From Enterobacter mori LMG 25706 (GTDB taxonomy: Bacteria > Pseudomonadota > Gammaproteobacteria > Enterobacterales > Enterobacteriaceae): a DNA stretch of 32,275 nt. Below are positions 22,821-32,275 of the stretch, in pieces. The stretch lies in contig NZ_GL890777.1 in assembly GCF_000211415.1 (NCBI RefSeq), forward strand, positions 163,604-195,878. The letters run 5' to 3'. The notes beneath the pieces were generated by a model. The model was given only the letters and a program-made list of their open reading frames with translations. It made no database searches and was not told where the DNA came from. The position numbers and the translations under genes are program-made. Position 1 is the stretch's first letter. Every line of letters begins with the position of its first letter.

Positions 22821-23009
22821 ATGAAGGTCAACGATCGGGTAACCGTTAAAACGGACGGTGGACCGCGCCGCCCGGGTGTGGTGCTGGCAATAGAAGAGTT
22901 TAGCGAAGGTGTAATGTACCTGGTTTCTCTGGAAGACTACCCGCTCGGTATCTGGTTCTTTAACGAACTGGGACATGAGGATGGTATTTTTGTGGAAGCA
23001 GCAGAATAG
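22821..23009 (+). CDS. dsrB: Small protein DsrB
   Basis: 62 residues, almost identical to E. coli Dsr[44 protein letters not shown]. In E. coli it is RpoS-dependent and adjacent to dsrA; its function is unknown. AGGAGG precedes the ATG at 22821. It shares a short fold-like pattern (DGGPR near the start, then a beta-rich segment) with yodC 3 kb away. Confidence 0.94.
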   Translation: MKVNDRVTVKTDGGPRRPGVVLAIEEFSEGVMYLVSLEDYPLGIWFFNELGHEDGIFVEAAE

Positions 23010-23058
23010 CGTGGTGTCGGGCGGCGTTCCCGTCCCCGGCCCATGCGGCTCTAAATGC

Positions 23059-23083
23059 AAAAATCTCTGGCCAGGCCAGAGAT
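23059..23083 (-). terminator. Intrinsic terminator of rcsA
   Basis: Perfect 9-bp stem ATCTCTGGC / GCCAGAGAT with a 3-nt loop at 23063-23083; the minus strand then reads TTTTTGCA. It lies 32 bp past the rcsA stop. Confidence 0.9.
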
Positions 23084-23114
23084 CGCAGGTAGGGTACAGA
23101 AGGCCTTGCGCGGA

Positions 23115-23738
23115 TCAGCGCATATTAACGAAAATTCCGTTTGTGACATTATCGGTCAGGCGAACGACGTGGTAGATCACTTGCTTATTATGCGTTTTAA
23201 TTTTCCTTTTAATATTTCCTTTGTGTGACGAAACCGTTTTTGCCTTGATATTCATCTGGTCCGAGATCTGAATTGTCCCTTGTCCAGCCATCCACATTCT
23301 GAGCATACTTGATTCAGTTCTGCTTAATGATAGGGTGGGTAAGTTAACCGCTCCTACATTCTTAACTTCTTTATTCAAATAATCACCCAAAATGTCATCC
23401 AGCGACTCGGGTTTAATCGATTTAGAACTGATCAATAAATTTTTACGGACCAACAAGTATTCGTCGAAATGAATATTGGCGATCGCCATAAAAACAATAA
23501 ACAACGTTTTAGGATGCTGATTAATGATTTGCTTAATGTGCTGACTGTTGGCTGGATCGTGAATGAAACAGTCCTCATTAATAAACACCACGCCGGGCTT
23601 GTGTGCTTCACAAGCGGCTTCGAGTTCGTCAACGGTGTGTGCATCGTTGATGTCTCTCTTTCTTACCCCTCTGCTTGCCAGATACCCGGTTAACCCTAGC
23701 CGGGTGTAGCTGCATAAATCCATAATGATCGTTGACAT
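23115..23738 (-). CDS. rcsA: Transcriptional activator of capsule synthesis RcsA
   Basis: 207 residues, as in E. coli, with the C-terminal LuxR-type helix-turn-helix at about 137-197 ([36 protein letters not shown]) essentially unchanged. The N-terminal half resembles a response-regulator domain without the phospho-acceptor site. RcsA joins RcsB to bind RcsAB boxes and switch on colanic acid capsule and repress flagellar flhDC. It is a Lon substrate and is silenced by H-NS, which DsrA relieves; dsrA lies 0.7 kb away. A long upstream region carries candidate autoregulatory boxes. It lies directly downstream of the flagellar block on the same strand. Confidence 0.97.
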   Translation of the reverse strand: MSTIIMDLCSYTRLGLTGYLASRGVRKRDINDAHTVDELEAACEAHKPGVVFINEDCFIHDPANSQHIKQIINQHPKTLFIVFMAIANIHFDEYLLVRKNLLISSKSIKPESLDDILGDYLNKEVKNVGAVNLPTLSLSRTESSMLRMWMAGQGTIQISDQMNIKAKTVSSHKGNIKRKIKTHNKQVIYHVVRLTDNVTNGIFVNMR

Positions 23739-23877
23739 GGCATACCCTCACTCAATGCGTAACGATAATTCACCATCTGCCTGAGAGCTCATAAACAGCC
23801 ATACGGGATGGAAAAACCAAATAAAACCTGTGAGCATGACAAAGACTTTCAGGCGAACTCACTATCCCGTAAAGTTA

Positions 23878-23906
23878 CTTATAATTTGCCAGGAATCTTC
23901 TTAAAG
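23878..23906 (-). promoter_or_regulatory. Candidate rcsA promoter with weak RcsAB-like box
   Basis: On the minus strand TATAAG (23883-23878) is a fair -10, with a poor -35 (CTTTAA) 17 bp upstream, giving a start near 23871 and a leader of about 130 nt. TAAGAAGATTCCTG (23903-23890) between them resembles an RcsAB box. Inference only. Confidence 0.4.
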
Positions 23907-23993
23907 TAAAGTAAATATTAAGTATTGTGAGATGGTTAGAAACATTTAAACCGCGTCAGATATATCCTGGAAGATGTTTTTCGCGTTTTATTT

Positions 23994-24007
23994 TAGGAAT
24001 ATCCTCA
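23994..24007 (-). promoter_or_regulatory. RcsAB box upstream of rcsA
   Basis: On the minus strand TGAGGATATTCCTA matches the consensus TaAGaatatTCctA at 12 of 14 positions. It is about 130 bp upstream of the candidate rcsA start and just past the end of fliR. RcsA-RcsB autoactivation of rcsA through such a box is established in E. coli. Confidence 0.65.
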
Positions 24008-24034
24008 GAAAGACAATATGGAGTGTGAGGACTA

Positions 24035-24820
24035 TTATTTGCGAGGCAGTTCGCTGACAATATCCGCTAACAGGTTGAATATCTCGCTGAATAAATGTTC
24101 ACAGAAGGGGGCGATAAGTGGCATTAGCAATGACATTAATAAAAGACCGACCGTCAACGTCACGGGAAAACCAATGACAAACACGGAAAGCTGCGGCGCC
24201 ATTCTGTTCAGCAGGCCTAATGCCAGGTTAACGGTCAGCAGCAGGGTGATAATCGGCAGCGCCAGCATCAGCCCGTTGAGAAAAATCAGCCCGGCGGCAC
24301 GCACCAGCGCCAGAAACGCGTTGCTGTTAACCGGATTTTCGCCAATCGGCAGCGTGTGGAAGGTGTCCACCAGCATTGAGATGAGCCATAAGTGGCCGTT
24401 AAACGACAGGAACAGTAGCATCGCCAGCAGATCGATGATACGCGCCAGCACCGGCATGTTGAGGTGGCTGCCGGGGTCGACGAAGGTGGCGAAGGATAAC
24501 CCCATTTGCAGGCCGATCAGCTCACCCGCAGTACGCACTGCCGCAAAGGCGAGCTGCATGGTAAACCCAACGGCGACGCCGATCATCACCTGCTGAAGCG
24601 CCACCCATACGGCGTTAGCGGAAAATACAGGGATATCAACCGGCGGCAGGGACGGGGCGACAATAATCGTAATGACGATCCCCAGCCCCACTTTGATGCG
24701 CTTGGGTATCGATTTCTCGCTGAGAATAGGTGCGGTTGAGATGAGCGCCATAATGCGCAGCATCGGCCAGAAGTAGACGCCCAGCCACTGGACGTATTGA
24801 TCGCTGGTGAAGTGCAGCAT
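24035..24820 (-). CDS. fliR: Flagellar export gate protein FliR
   Basis: 261 residues (E. coli 261), hydrophobic, with about five or six membrane segments. FliR joins FliP and FliQ in the helical export gate through which rod, hook and filament subunits leave. Starts [19 protein letters not shown]. It follows fliQ by 7 bp and is the last gene of the fliLMNOPQR transcript; no terminator is visible between its stop and the rcsA upstream region. Confidence 0.96.
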   Translation of the reverse strand: MLHFTSDQYVQWLGVYFWPMLRIMALISTAPILSEKSIPKRIKVGLGIVITIIVAPSLPPVDIPVFSANAVWVALQQVMIGVAVGFTMQLAFAAVRTAGELIGLQMGLSFATFVDPGSHLNMPVLARIIDLLAMLLFLSFNGHLWLISMLVDTFHTLPIGENPVNSNAFLALVRAAGLIFLNGLMLALPIITLLLTVNLALGLLNRMAPQLSVFVIGFPVTLTVGLLLMSLLMPLIAPFCEHLFSEIFNLLADIVSELPRK

Positions 24821-24827
24821 CGTGATA

Positions 24828-25097
24828 TCAGCCGATGATGTACGGCAGATTGGTGAGCAGGTTGCGCATATAGTCCAGCAGCAGGTTCAGCATCCACGGC
24901 CCGGCGACGATAATCGCCACGAACACGGCAATGATTTTCGGGATAAACGACAGCGTCATTTCGTTAATCTGCGTGGCGGCCTGCAGGATACTGATGATCA
25001 GACCGGTCACGAGGGCAACAAGCAGCAGCGGGGCGGCAACGGCAATCGCGACTTTCATCGCTTCCGTGCCCATCATCATGACCGATTCTGGCGTCAT
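24828..25097 (-). CDS. fliQ: Flagellar export gate protein FliQ
   Basis: 89 residues as in E. coli: [20 protein letters not shown], two transmembrane helices (about 17-40 and 55-75), ending NLPYIIG. Four copies wrap the FliP-FliR core of the export gate. The start at 25097 is set by family length; an in-frame start further up would add unrelated residues that overlap fliP. It is 10 bp after fliP. Confidence 0.96.
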   Translation of the reverse strand: MTPESVMMMGTEAMKVAIAVAAPLLLVALVTGLIISILQAATQINEMTLSFIPKIIAVFVAIIVAGPWMLNLLLDYMRNLLTNLPYIIG

Positions 25098-25107
25098 TGC
25101 GCGCTCC

Positions 25108-25845
25108 TCAACTGTAGAAACTCTGCGCCAGCGAACTGACCAGCAGCTGCCAGCCATCGACCAGCACAAAGAGCATGATCTTAAAGGGCAGAGCGATGGT
25201 CGCAGGCGGTACCATCATCATCCCGAGCGCCATCAGGACGCTGGCGATCACCAGGTCGATAATCAGGAACGGAATGAAAATAGTGAAGCCAATCTGGAAC
25301 GCGGTTTTTAGCTCGCTGGTTACATAGGCTGGCAGCAAAATGCGCATCGGCACCGCTTCCGGTCCCTGAAGCTCGCCAGTGTTGGAGAGGCGGGCAAAAA
25401 GCGCTAAATCTGCTTCACGCGTCTGGCGCATCATAAATTCACGCAGCGGCTGCGCGCCTTTCTCCAGCGCAACTTCCATCGAGATTTTATCTTCGCTAAA
25501 CGGCTGGTAGGCGTCGGTGTAAATCTTGTCGATCACCGGCGACATAATGAAAAAAGTCAAAAACAGGGCCAGGCCCAGCAGCACCTGGTTGGGCGGAGCG
25601 GAAGGTGTTCCCAGGGCGTTTCGAAGCAGGCCAAAAACAATGATGATGCGGGTAAAGCTGGTCATCATCAGCAGAATGGCCGGAATAAAGGTCAGCGAGG
25701 TGATGAACACCAGCGTCTGAACCGAAAGCGACCAGCTTTGACCGCCTCCGGCAAGCGGGGTCGAGACCAGACCGGGCAGTTGCGCATAGACCGCGGGAGC
25801 AAACAGGCCAACACCCGCAAGCGTAAGGGATAACAAACGGCGCAT
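25108..25845 (-). CDS. fliP: Flagellar export gate protein FliP
   Basis: 245 residues, as in E. coli. Begins with a cleavable signal peptide ([21 protein letters not shown]), unusual for an export-gate protein but typical of FliP, then four membrane segments with the conserved [17 protein letters not shown] and FILVDGW-like ([10 protein letters not shown]) stretches. Five copies form the gate core. The start overlaps the fliO stop by one base, suggesting translational coupling. Confidence 0.96.
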   Translation of the reverse strand: MRRLLSLTLAGVGLFAPAVYAQLPGLVSTPLAGGGQSWSLSVQTLVFITSLTFIPAILLMMTSFTRIIIVFGLLRNALGTPSAPPNQVLLGLALFLTFFIMSPVIDKIYTDAYQPFSEDKISMEVALEKGAQPLREFMMRQTREADLALFARLSNTGELQGPEAVPMRILLPAYVTSELKTAFQIGFTIFIPFLIIDLVIASVLMALGMMMVPPATIALPFKIMLFVLVDGWQLLVSSLAQSFYS

Positions 25846-26219
25846 CAGGATCTCCCGGAACGCTTAAGCAAACTCTTCATAACGGACTGGAAATCCGCTG
25901 GGGCTTCTGCGCGCTCGTCACCCGTGACAGGGGCGGGCGGCAGTTTATGTAATACATTGATGTTTGAGGCGGTGATCCCCAGTACCAGACGCGCATCTTC
26001 CACGTCGACGATGACCACGCGCTCGCGTGGCCCCAGCGTGGTACTGGCGCTGACTTTCAGGCCGCGCGTTCCGGCGGTTTTACCCGCCAGACCAAAACGC
26101 TTTGCCAGCCAGGCCGCAATAAGAATGAAGGCAATAATACCGAACAGGGCACCGCTCACCTGGAGCAGCGGTGAACCAGGTACCGCGGAGGGTTGGGACA
26201 TTGTTGCCTGGGTTTTCAT
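25845..26219 (-). CDS. fliO: Flagellar export assembly protein FliO
   Basis: 124 residues (E. coli 121). One transmembrane helix at about 18-40 and a cytoplasmic part with [19 protein letters not shown] and the end [15 protein letters not shown]. FliO is an assembly scaffold for the FliP ring and is the least conserved gene of the group. Start lies 2 bp after the fliN stop. Confidence 0.94.
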   Translation of the reverse strand: MKTQATMSQPSAVPGSPLLQVSGALFGIIAFILIAAWLAKRFGLAGKTAGTRGLKVSASTTLGPRERVVIVDVEDARLVLGITASNINVLHKLPPAPVTGDERAEAPADFQSVMKSLLKRSGRS

Positions 26220-26221
26220 GC

Positions 26222-26635
26222 TTAACGGCTCAGACGACGCATACGTTCGGATGGCGTAATGATGTCGGTGATGCGCACGCCGTACTTATCAGCAACCACC
26301 ACCACTTCACCCTGAGCAATCAGATAACCGTTGATCAGAATATCCAGCGGTTCACCGGCCAGGCCGTCAAGGGCGACCACGGAACCCTGCGTCAGGCGCA
26401 GCAGCTCTTTAATGGTCATGCGGGTGCGGCCCAGCTCAACCGTCAGCTTAACCGGGATATCCATGATCAGGTCGATATCCTGCAGCGTGCCGCTGACGTC
26501 GCCGCCGCCCAGCTGCTGGAATACCGCGTCCGCCGCGCTTTTCGTCGGGGTCGTCTTTTGCTCGTTTAACGCGTCAGCCCACAGATCGTCCAGTGCTCCG
26601 CTGTTCTCATCGGACGGATTGTTCATGTCACTCAT
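26222..26635 (-). CDS. fliN: Flagellar motor switch protein FliN
   Basis: 137 residues as in E. coli. The C-terminal SpoA domain (about 55-135) has LIMDIPVKLTVELGRTRMTI and GEVVVVADKYGVRITDII. It forms the bottom of the C-ring with FliM and docks FliH during export. The N-terminal region is acidic and variable. Its start codon overlaps the fliM stop (ATGA). Confidence 0.96.
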   Translation of the reverse strand: MSDMNNPSDENSGALDDLWADALNEQKTTPTKSAADAVFQQLGGGDVSGTLQDIDLIMDIPVKLTVELGRTRMTIKELLRLTQGSVVALDGLAGEPLDILINGYLIAQGEVVVVADKYGVRITDIITPSERMRRLSR

Positions 26636-27636
26636 TTGGGCTGTTCCTCATTCAGCGAATTCAATATCGGGTTGATCAAGTGCTCAACGCGTAACGCATA
26701 CTGGCCGTTAATTGTGCCGTACTGACTGGTCAGCACGGGGACACCATCCACATGGGCAATAATGCGGTCGGGTTTTTCTATCGGCAAAACGTCGCCGGGT
26801 TGTAATTTCAGGATCTGAGATAACCGCAGCGGAATATCGGCAAAGCTCGCTACCAGCTCCAGCTGCGAATGCTGAACCTGGCGAACCAGGTTTTCACGCC
26901 AGTTCTGATCTTCGTGGCGCGAGTTCTCCAGCGGCGGGTTCACCAGCAGCTCGCGCAGCGGTTCAATCATGCTGAACGGCAGGCAGATGTTGAACTCACC
27001 GGTCAGGTTGCCGATTTCAACGTGGAACGGCGTATTAACGACGATATCGTTCGGCGAGGTGGTGATATTGGTGAACTTCACCTGCATCTCAGAACGGACG
27101 TACTCCACTTCCAGCGGGTTAATCGCCTTCCACGCGTCGCTGTAAGACTCCAGCGCCAGCTTCAGCATGCGGTTAATGACGCGCTGTTCGGTGTGGGTGA
27201 ACTCACGACCTTCTACTTTGGTCGGGAAACGCCCGTCGCCGCCGAACAGGTTATCCACCGCAATGAACACCAGGCTTGGCGAAAACACCACCAGACCGGT
27301 GCCGCGCAGCGGCTTCAGATGGATCAGGTTAAGGTTGGTTGGCACCGGCAGGTTGCGGGCAAACTCATGATACGGCTGAATGCGGATCGCGCCGACGGTG
27401 ATATCCGGGCTACGACGCAGCAGGTTAAACAGCCCCATACGGAACTGACGCGCAAAACGTTCGTTGATGATCTCCAGCGCCTGCAGACGTTCACGTACCA
27501 CGCGACGCTGGGTATTCGGGTCATAGGGGCGAATATTGTCGTCGCCGCTCAGTCCCGGTTGCGGATCATCACTCTTATCGCTGTCGCCGTTGAGCAGCGC
27601 ATCGATTTCTGCCTGAGAAAGAATACTGTCGCCCAT
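26632..27636 (-). CDS. fliM: Flagellar motor switch protein FliM
   Basis: 334 residues as in E. coli. The N-terminal CheY-P docking motif LSQAEIDALL is at 6-15, the middle domain binds FliG, and the C-terminal SpoA domain (about 250-325) pairs with FliN. Forms the wall of the C-ring and sets rotation direction. It starts 4 bp after the fliL stop. Confidence 0.97.
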   Translation of the reverse strand: MGDSILSQAEIDALLNGDSDKSDDPQPGLSGDDNIRPYDPNTQRRVVRERLQALEIINERFARQFRMGLFNLLRRSPDITVGAIRIQPYHEFARNLPVPTNLNLIHLKPLRGTGLVVFSPSLVFIAVDNLFGGDGRFPTKVEGREFTHTEQRVINRMLKLALESYSDAWKAINPLEVEYVRSEMQVKFTNITTSPNDIVVNTPFHVEIGNLTGEFNICLPFSMIEPLRELLVNPPLENSRHEDQNWRENLVRQVQHSQLELVASFADIPLRLSQILKLQPGDVLPIEKPDRIIAHVDGVPVLTSQYGTINGQYALRVEHLINPILNSLNEEQPK

Positions 27637-27640
27637 GTCG

Positions 27641-28111
27641 TTACCGCAGAATGAAGGCTGTATACAGAACGTCAGTGACTTCCTGCTTCGGTTGGCCGTT
27701 TACCAGCGGGGTCGACAGCGTCTGTTTGATGGCGTCGACCAGTTTTTGCTTACCGTCATCGGTAGCGAGCGTCGAAGCGTCCTGACGAGAGAACAGCAGC
27801 AGCAGACGGCTACGCACTTCAGGAAGATAATCGTTCAGACGAGAACGGGTAGCTTCGTCTTTCAGGCGCAGCGTAATGCCAACATAAAGCACACGATCCG
27901 CATCACCCAGGTTGACGGTGAAGGTGTCCAGCGGGAAGAACACGGGGGCCGGAGGCGGTGGCGCTTCAGCTTTGGCAGCAGCGGCAGTCGGTTCCTGCTG
28001 CATACGCCAGTAACTATAGCCCGCGGTAGCGCAGGCGGCGAGCGTGATCAACACCAGCAGCGGGATCCAGATGGAGCGCTTACTTTTTTTGGTGATAGCG
28101 GAGTCAGTCAT
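27641..28111 (-). CDS. fliL: Flagellar basal-body-associated protein FliL
   Basis: 156 residues (E. coli 154). Short basic cytoplasmic N-terminus, one TM helix about 15-35, an Ala/Pro-rich linker ([12 protein letters not shown]) and a periplasmic stomatin-like domain ([20 protein letters not shown]). It surrounds the stator units and helps torque under load. First gene of the fliLMNOPQR operon; the 106-bp gap before it should hold the class II flagellar promoter known in E. coli. Confidence 0.95.
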   Translation of the reverse strand: MTDSAITKKSKRSIWIPLLVLITLAACATAGYSYWRMQQEPTAAAAKAEAPPPPAPVFFPLDTFTVNLGDADRVLYVGITLRLKDEATRSRLNDYLPEVRSRLLLLFSRQDASTLATDDGKQKLVDAIKQTLSTPLVNGQPKQEVTDVLYTAFILR

Positions 28112-28148
28112 CTGATACGAGCTTCCTGTCTCGGTACAGCTTAATAGG

Positions 28149-28203
28149 GTGATTATCCCGTGTCCGCCTTATCTCAAAGCGTGCAAAAGACGGGAATAAT
28201 CAC
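28149..28203 (-). repeat. Long inverted repeat in the fliK-fliL gap
   Basis: GTGATTATCCCGT (28149-28161) pairs with ACGGGAATAATCAC (28190-28203): 13 bp with one bulged A and a 28-nt loop. No T-run follows on either strand, so it is not a standard terminator. It lies where the fliL operon promoter is expected and past the fliK stop. Confidence 0.7.
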
Positions 28204-28217
28204 GCTACCTCTGGCGT

Positions 28218-29441
28218 TTAGGCGAAGATATCCACTGCGCCATTTCCCCGCGCGGCGGATTGCAGGGCGGCAGGGGTCGGCAATAACTCATCACTCTCTT
28301 CATTGAACGCGCCGTGCTGGCCCGAGCGGGAAGCCTGCTGTTGCTGCTGTGATGAGGATTGCTGCTGTCCGGCGAAGCTCTCACTGCTGACGCTGCTCTG
28401 CGAAAGCTGAATGCCGCTTTCCGCCAGAGAGGTGCGTAAGACCGGCAGAGCAGCCTCCAGCGCCGCGCGCACGTGGCTGTGCGGAGACACCATCTGCAGC
28501 TGCGCCTGGTTATCATCCAGTTTAAGCGAGATTTGCACCTGGCCCAGGTCCTCCGGGTGCAGACGCAGTTCAGCGGTCTGCTGGCCTTGCTTCGTGAACA
28601 GCGTGATGTGCTGGCTCAGCGTCTGCTGCCATTCGCTGGTGCCGAGCGGCTGGCTCAATACCGGCGCGGTGGCAACGGTTGCAGCAGGCTGTGAGGTCGC
28701 GTGGCTGCTGAGGATCGGTGCCAGGGTTGCGGTGGGCGAGGTTGTCGTCGCGCTGCTCGCGATGTCCTGTTTCTCAGCCGCCGCCGCGACCGCAGGGGTC
28801 ACGGGTACGCTGGCAGGAAGGGCTGCGTCAGCCGTTTGTGCCACAGGCTGAGACGCCGCCTGAGGCGGGTTATTCTCTTTGCCCGGCAGCGCGTTTTTCA
28901 GCGTTTGCGGAAGAGCGGAGGTGAGGGACGTCTGAGCGGTAACGCCGTCGACGTGGGTTGCCTGCGTCGTTACCGGTGTTGCCTTCTGCTGGTGCGGCAA
29001 CATCGCCATCAGCGCGCTGAGCCCCGCGAGTTCGTCTTCGCTTAGGTCAGTTTTGCTGTCATCTTTTGCGGACGCGTGCGTCAGTGTCTTTAACGCATCA
29101 CTTTGGGTCGTCGGCATCAGCCCGGACACCAGCGTTTGCAGCGCAGTGGTCTTCGCCGCGTCATCGTCGGCGGTCAGCGTCTCCTGGCGTGAGAGCAGGT
29201 CGGCAATTTTCGCCTGCAGGGTGGTCTCGCCTGCGTCCTGTTGCGCTACCCTGGACAGCTTGCTGCCAGCGGCTTTCAAATCAGCCAGGGTCAGCGGCGC
29301 ATCTTTGCCCTGACCAGGCGCATCGGTCAACGCGCCCGCCAGCAGAGAAAGAAAGTCTTGCGCACCCTCGGCGCCTTTCCCCGTTTGCGTGCCGCCTGAC
29401 AGGTCGCTGTCGGTCATCAGCAGTTGTTGCAGTGTGATCAT
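28218..29441 (-). CDS. fliK: Flagellar hook-length control protein FliK
   Basis: 407 residues, longer than E. coli FliK (375). The N-terminal and central parts are Ala/Thr/Pro/Gln-rich and of low complexity, as expected for the export-ruler region. The globular substrate-switch domain is at about 265-355, with [20 protein letters not shown] and [21 protein letters not shown] Gln/Ser-rich tail follows ([12 protein letters not shown]). FliK measures the hook and flips FlhB from rod/hook to filament export. Its start overlaps the fliJ stop (ATGA). Confidence 0.95.
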   Translation of the reverse strand: MITLQQLLMTDSDLSGGTQTGKGAEGAQDFLSLLAGALTDAPGQGKDAPLTLADLKAAGSKLSRVAQQDAGETTLQAKIADLLSRQETLTADDDAAKTTALQTLVSGLMPTTQSDALKTLTHASAKDDSKTDLSEDELAGLSALMAMLPHQQKATPVTTQATHVDGVTAQTSLTSALPQTLKNALPGKENNPPQAASQPVAQTADAALPASVPVTPAVAAAAEKQDIASSATTTSPTATLAPILSSHATSQPAATVATAPVLSQPLGTSEWQQTLSQHITLFTKQGQQTAELRLHPEDLGQVQISLKLDDNQAQLQMVSPHSHVRAALEAALPVLRTSLAESGIQLSQSSVSSESFAGQQQSSSQQQQQASRSGQHGAFNEESDELLPTPAALQSAARGNGAVDIFA

Positions 29442-29881
29442 TCCGGTTTCCTCATTGATGCGCGCTGGGCAAACTCATCCATTTTTTTCTGATCCAGGCG
29501 GTTTTCCGCCAGGGTTGACGCCGCGACCTGTCGGTCCTGTAGCGTTTGCCAGGCCTGCAGCCGCTGTTTTTTCTCGCGCCAGAAGTTGAGCGCGGTATCC
29601 ACTTTTTCGGTCCACTGGTTAAGCTGCAGGCGGTGTTGCTCAATCGCCTTTTCCAGCGTCTGGATAAACTGCTGATAGTTGATCCAACGCTGGCTGCCAA
29701 TGCCCTGCGTCATATCGGTATTCAGGTTGGTGCGATATTCATGCTGATAGTCGATTAACATCTTCAACTGCTCTTCAGCCTGCTGGCACCCGCGTCGCAT
29801 TGCGCCGAGCTGCAGTGCGGCATCATCAACTTCTTTTTCAGCCAGATCTTTTAGCGTTGATAACGCGCTGTTTTGCGCCAT
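29438..29881 (-). CDS. fliJ: Flagellar export chaperone FliJ
   Basis: 147 residues as in E. coli, nearly all alpha-helical coiled coil with charged heptads ([34 protein letters not shown]). It sits in the central pore of the FliI ring like the gamma subunit of F1-ATPase and hands chaperones to FlhA. It starts 21 bp after fliI. Confidence 0.96.
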   Translation of the reverse strand: MAQNSALSTLKDLAEKEVDDAALQLGAMRRGCQQAEEQLKMLIDYQHEYRTNLNTDMTQGIGSQRWINYQQFIQTLEKAIEQHRLQLNQWTEKVDTALNFWREKKQRLQAWQTLQDRQVAASTLAENRLDQKKMDEFAQRASMRKPE

Positions 29882-29902
29882 GACCTTCGCCCTCCACCTG
29901 TG

Positions 29903-31273
29903 TTACACCTGTGGGAAAATCAGATCCAGAGCCTGGATTGAGTCTTCCCAGTCGGCGCGTTCAAAAATACCTTGTTGCAAAAACGCCTCCAGCTGCGGCC
30001 AGAGCGCAATCGCTTTGTCGAGCATCGGGTCGCTGCCTTTGGCATACGCCCCAACGCTCACCAGATCGCGGTTGCGCTGGAAGCTGGAGAGCAGTTGTTT
30101 GAAGTTACGCACGCGGGCGTAGTGCTTCTCGGTTATCAGCGCCGTCATTGCGCGGCTGATGGATGCTTCAATATCAATCGCCGGGTAATGCCCCGCTTCG
30201 GCCAGACGTCGCGACAGCACAATGTGACCGTCGAGGATCGCACGCGCGGAGTCGGCAATCGGATCCTGCTGGTCATCGCCCTCGGTCAGTACCGTATAGA
30301 ATGCGGTGATCGAGCCGCCGCCGCTGATGCCGTTCCCCGCGCGTTCGACCAGCGCCGGGAGCTTGGCAAATACCGAAGGCGGATACCCTTTGGTGGCCGG
30401 AGGCTCACCGATGGCGAGCGCGATTTCACGCTGCGCCATCGCGTAACGGGTCAGGGAGTCCATGATCAGCAGGACGTGCTGGCCGCGGTCGCGAAAATCT
30501 TCGGCGATACGGGTCGCGTAGGCAGCACCCTGCATACGCAGCAAGGGGGATACATCCGCCGGGGCGGCAATAACCACCGAGCGGGCGCGGCCTTCCGCAC
30601 CCAGAATGTTTTCGATGAAGTCTTTGACTTCGCGCCCACGCTCGCCAATCAGCCCCACGACGATCACATCGGCCTGGGTATAGCGTGCCATCATGCCGAG
30701 CAGGACGGATTTCCCCACGCCGGACCCGGCGAACAGGCCCATACGCTGTCCACGTCCCACGGTCAGCAGGGCGTTAATCGGGCGCACGCCGGTGTCCAGC
30801 ACGTGCTCGATAGGGGTTCGCTGAAGGGGGTTAAAGGGCTGGGTGATCAGCGCGCCGGTTTCTGTGGTGTCCGGGGAGGGCAGTCCGTCGAGCGGTTTAC
30901 CGCTGCCGTCCAGCACGCGCCCAAGGAGCGCTGGCCCAAGCGGTAACTGCTTGCCGCTTTGCAGACCGTCGCCTGAACTGTTTTTCGCATAGACGCGCGC
31001 GCCGGGCAGAATGCCTTCAACTTCTTCGAGCGGCATCAGGAACAGGCGCTGGCCGTTAAATCCGACCACCTCACTTTCGACCTCACGCATTTCCAGTCCG
31101 TCCTGACGCTCAATAACGCAGGTGGCACCCAGCGGAAGCTGCAGGCCCGTCGCTTCCAGCACCAGGCCGGTGGCGCGGGTCAGACGGCCATAACGACGAA
31201 CAGATGGCAGTTGTGCCATCTTCGTTTCAAAGTTATCAAGCGTGTTGAGCCAGCGGGTAAGGCGTGCGGTCAT
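29903..31273 (-). CDS. fliI: Flagellum-specific ATPase FliI
   Basis: 456 residues (E. coli 457). F1-beta-like export ATPase with Walker A G183-SGVGKS189 and K188 at the number known to be essential in Salmonella, Walker [16 protein letters not shown], and the catalytic region [10 protein letters not shown]. Powers unfolding and release of export cargo. The ATG at 31273 overlaps the fliH stop by one base (TGATG); an upstream in-frame start would run into fliH and lacks family support. Confidence 0.97.
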   Translation of the reverse strand: MTARLTRWLNTLDNFETKMAQLPSVRRYGRLTRATGLVLEATGLQLPLGATCVIERQDGLEMREVESEVVGFNGQRLFLMPLEEVEGILPGARVYAKNSSGDGLQSGKQLPLGPALLGRVLDGSGKPLDGLPSPDTTETGALITQPFNPLQRTPIEHVLDTGVRPINALLTVGRGQRMGLFAGSGVGKSVLLGMMARYTQADVIVVGLIGERGREVKDFIENILGAEGRARSVVIAAPADVSPLLRMQGAAYATRIAEDFRDRGQHVLLIMDSLTRYAMAQREIALAIGEPPATKGYPPSVFAKLPALVERAGNGISGGGSITAFYTVLTEGDDQQDPIADSARAILDGHIVLSRRLAEAGHYPAIDIEASISRAMTALITEKHYARVRNFKQLLSSFQRNRDLVSVGAYAKGSDPMLDKAIALWPQLEAFLQQGIFERADWEDSIQALDLIFPQV

Positions 31274-31980
31274 CAGACAACTCCCGGTGCTGCCAGGCGG
31301 CACAGTTCTTGCCAGCGGGTGGCGACGCTGGCATCCAGATCGCCCTCATCCGCAGAGACTTTGCACCCGCCGTGGTGTAACGAGGGATCGCCCCGCAGCC
31401 GCCAGCCGTGCAGGCTGAGCGTTGCGCCAAGACTCTCTTCCACGCGCTGGAGATCGTCCGGGTGCACGCGCAGCTGCGGCTTGCCGCTGAACAGCGGCTC
31501 CTGCTGGAGCAGACCCTGAATCTGTTTAATCAGCGCCGAGTTATCGACGGCTGGCGTCTGGCCAATCACCTGACGCGCGGCTTCCAGCGCCATCTGCATC
31601 AGGCGCGACGCAATCACGCTGTCAAGCGCGTCCAGCGTATGTTGGAATTCGCTCACCAGCTGCTGCATACGGGCATTGAGGGGCGCCTGCTGCTGACGCG
31701 CCTGTTCGATGCCTTGCTCCAGCCCTTTTGCCAGCCCTTCCTGATAACCCTGCTCCTGGCCTTTCTGCCGTCCTTCGTGCAGACCGGCGTTGAAGCCCTG
31801 TTCGTGCGCCTGCATTTGCATCTGCGCCAGCATCTGCGCACGCTGCTCTTCTTCGCTCAGCTCGGGCACCGCGGCATCGATATCGCCCTCATCGGACGGG
31901 AGTGCGGCGGGGATAAACTCGGAGAGGGGAGGCGCCAGATCGTCGGGTGTCCAGCGCGTCCACGGCAGCTCATTAGACAT
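31273..31980 (-). CDS. fliH: Flagellar export ATPase regulator FliH
   Basis: 235 residues (E. coli 228). The N-terminal docking tryptophans W7 and W10 ([10 protein letters not shown]) are kept; they anchor the FliH-FliI complex to FlhA and FliN. Then comes the glycine-repeat helix with eight glycines at exact four-residue spacing, G62 to G90, inside a Gln/Glu-rich coil, then the FliI-binding domain ([20 protein letters not shown] onward). The start at 31980 overlaps the fliG end by 8 bp and is chosen over an in-frame codon 21 nt upstream because it gives the family N-terminus. Confidence 0.95.
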   Translation of the reverse strand: MSNELPWTRWTPDDLAPPLSEFIPAALPSDEGDIDAAVPELSEEEQRAQMLAQMQMQAHEQGFNAGLHEGRQKGQEQGYQEGLAKGLEQGIEQARQQQAPLNARMQQLVSEFQHTLDALDSVIASRLMQMALEAARQVIGQTPAVDNSALIKQIQGLLQQEPLFSGKPQLRVHPDDLQRVEESLGATLSLHGWRLRGDPSLHHGGCKVSADEGDLDASVATRWQELCRLAAPGVV

Positions 31981-32275
31981 AGGTGTCGTCTCCGCTGCCA
32001 ATCACCATCTCGCCGGTTTCGGCCAGTCGACGAACGATAAGCAGGATCGCTTTCTGTTCGTTTTCCACCTGAGACAGACGCACCGGACCACGGTTGGCCA
32101 GGTCGTCGCGCAGGATATCGGCTGCACGCTGGGACATGTTGCGCAGGAACTTCTCGCGCAGCGGTTGCTCGGCACCTTTGAGGGCGATAAGCAGCGATTC
32201 GGAGTCCACTTCCTGAAGCAGGCGCTGGATGCTGCGATCGTCCACTTCGACCAGGTTTTCGAACAGGAACATCTC
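31973..32275 (-). CDS. fliG: Flagellar motor switch protein FliG, C-terminal third (cut by window edge)
   Basis: About 100 residues up to the stop at 31973; the frame stays open through the right edge. It contains the torque-generating charged helix, LREKFLRNMSQRAADILRDD followed by LANRGPVRLSQVENEQK, whose Lys, Arg and Asp residues face the MotA stator, and ends GSGDDTYV as in E. coli. The missing N-terminal part binds FliF and the middle part binds FliM. Confidence 0.95.
   Translation of the reverse strand, partial: EMFLFENLVEVDDRSIQRLLQEVDSESLLIALKGAEQPLREKFLRNMSQRAADILRDDLANRGPVRLSQVENEQKAILLIVRRLAETGEMVIGSGDDTYV

Noticed and set aside
29972..30946. A 324-codon plus-strand frame antisense to fliI
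   Set aside because: Shadow of a highly conserved gene; Arg/His/Gln-rich with no recognisable fold.
1..32275. CRISPR arrays, tRNA/rRNA genes, insertion sequences, prophage or attachment sites
   Set aside because: No regularly spaced repeats, transposase or integrase motifs, or tRNA-like cloverleaf sequences were seen on reading both strands.

Overview
This window comes from a motile member of the Enterobacteriaceae, most likely Enterobacter or a close relative. Much of it follows the Escherichia coli / Salmonella gene order rcsA-dsrB-yodD-dsrA-yedP-dgcQ(yedQ)-yodC-yedI-yedA-vsr-dcm-yedJ, flanked by the fliG-to-fliR half of the flagellar fliF/fliL gene block. The proteins in that part resemble their E. 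coli counterparts almost residue for residue as I remember them. The genus is an inference from motility, gene order and accessory content; I could not run a search.

Layout. (1) 1-2248: a secreted serine hydrolase, cut by the left edge, divergent from a LysR-type regulator. (2) 2237-12210: a self-contained fumarate module. On the minus strand are a DASS-family dicarboxylate transporter and fumB (class I fumarase), separated by an intrinsic terminator. On the plus strand are a 926-residue soluble fumarate reductase (OYE-like flavin domain + FMN_bind + FAD_binding_2) and a cytoplasmic ApbE flavin transferase. On the minus strand, tail-to-tail with apbE, is the C4-dicarboxylate two-component system dcuS-dcuR. 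The 609-bp AT-rich divergent region holds a perfect FNR box and two other perfect dyads. (3) 12374-14460: a divergent MurQ-like SIS-domain protein and an OmpC-family porin. (4) 14746-19624: yedJ, dcm-vsr, yedA, yedI, yodC. (5) 19679-23738: the diguanylate cyclase dgcQ, yedP, the small RNA DsrA, yodD, dsrB and the capsule activator rcsA, with several RcsAB-like boxes. (6) 24035-32275: fliR, Q, P, O, N, M, L, K, J, I, H and the end of fliG, all on the minus strand.

How it works together. The most interesting part is the fumarate module. The transporter would bring in a C4-dicarboxylate (and export succinate). FumB would turn malate into fumarate. ApbE would covalently load FMN onto Thr447 of the reductase. 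The reductase would pass electrons, probably from NADH through its N-terminal flavin domain, to fumarate in the cytoplasm without quinone or membrane. DcuSR senses external C4-dicarboxylates, and FNR would switch the region on without oxygen. A comparable soluble NADH:fumarate reductase with its ApbE is known from Klebsiella pneumoniae, so the enzyme type is not new. Its packaging here with fumB, a non-Dcu transporter and DcuSR is the point worth following.

No insertion sequences, prophage genes, CRISPR arrays, tRNA or rRNA genes were seen. Four pairs of convergent genes overlap at their 3' ends.
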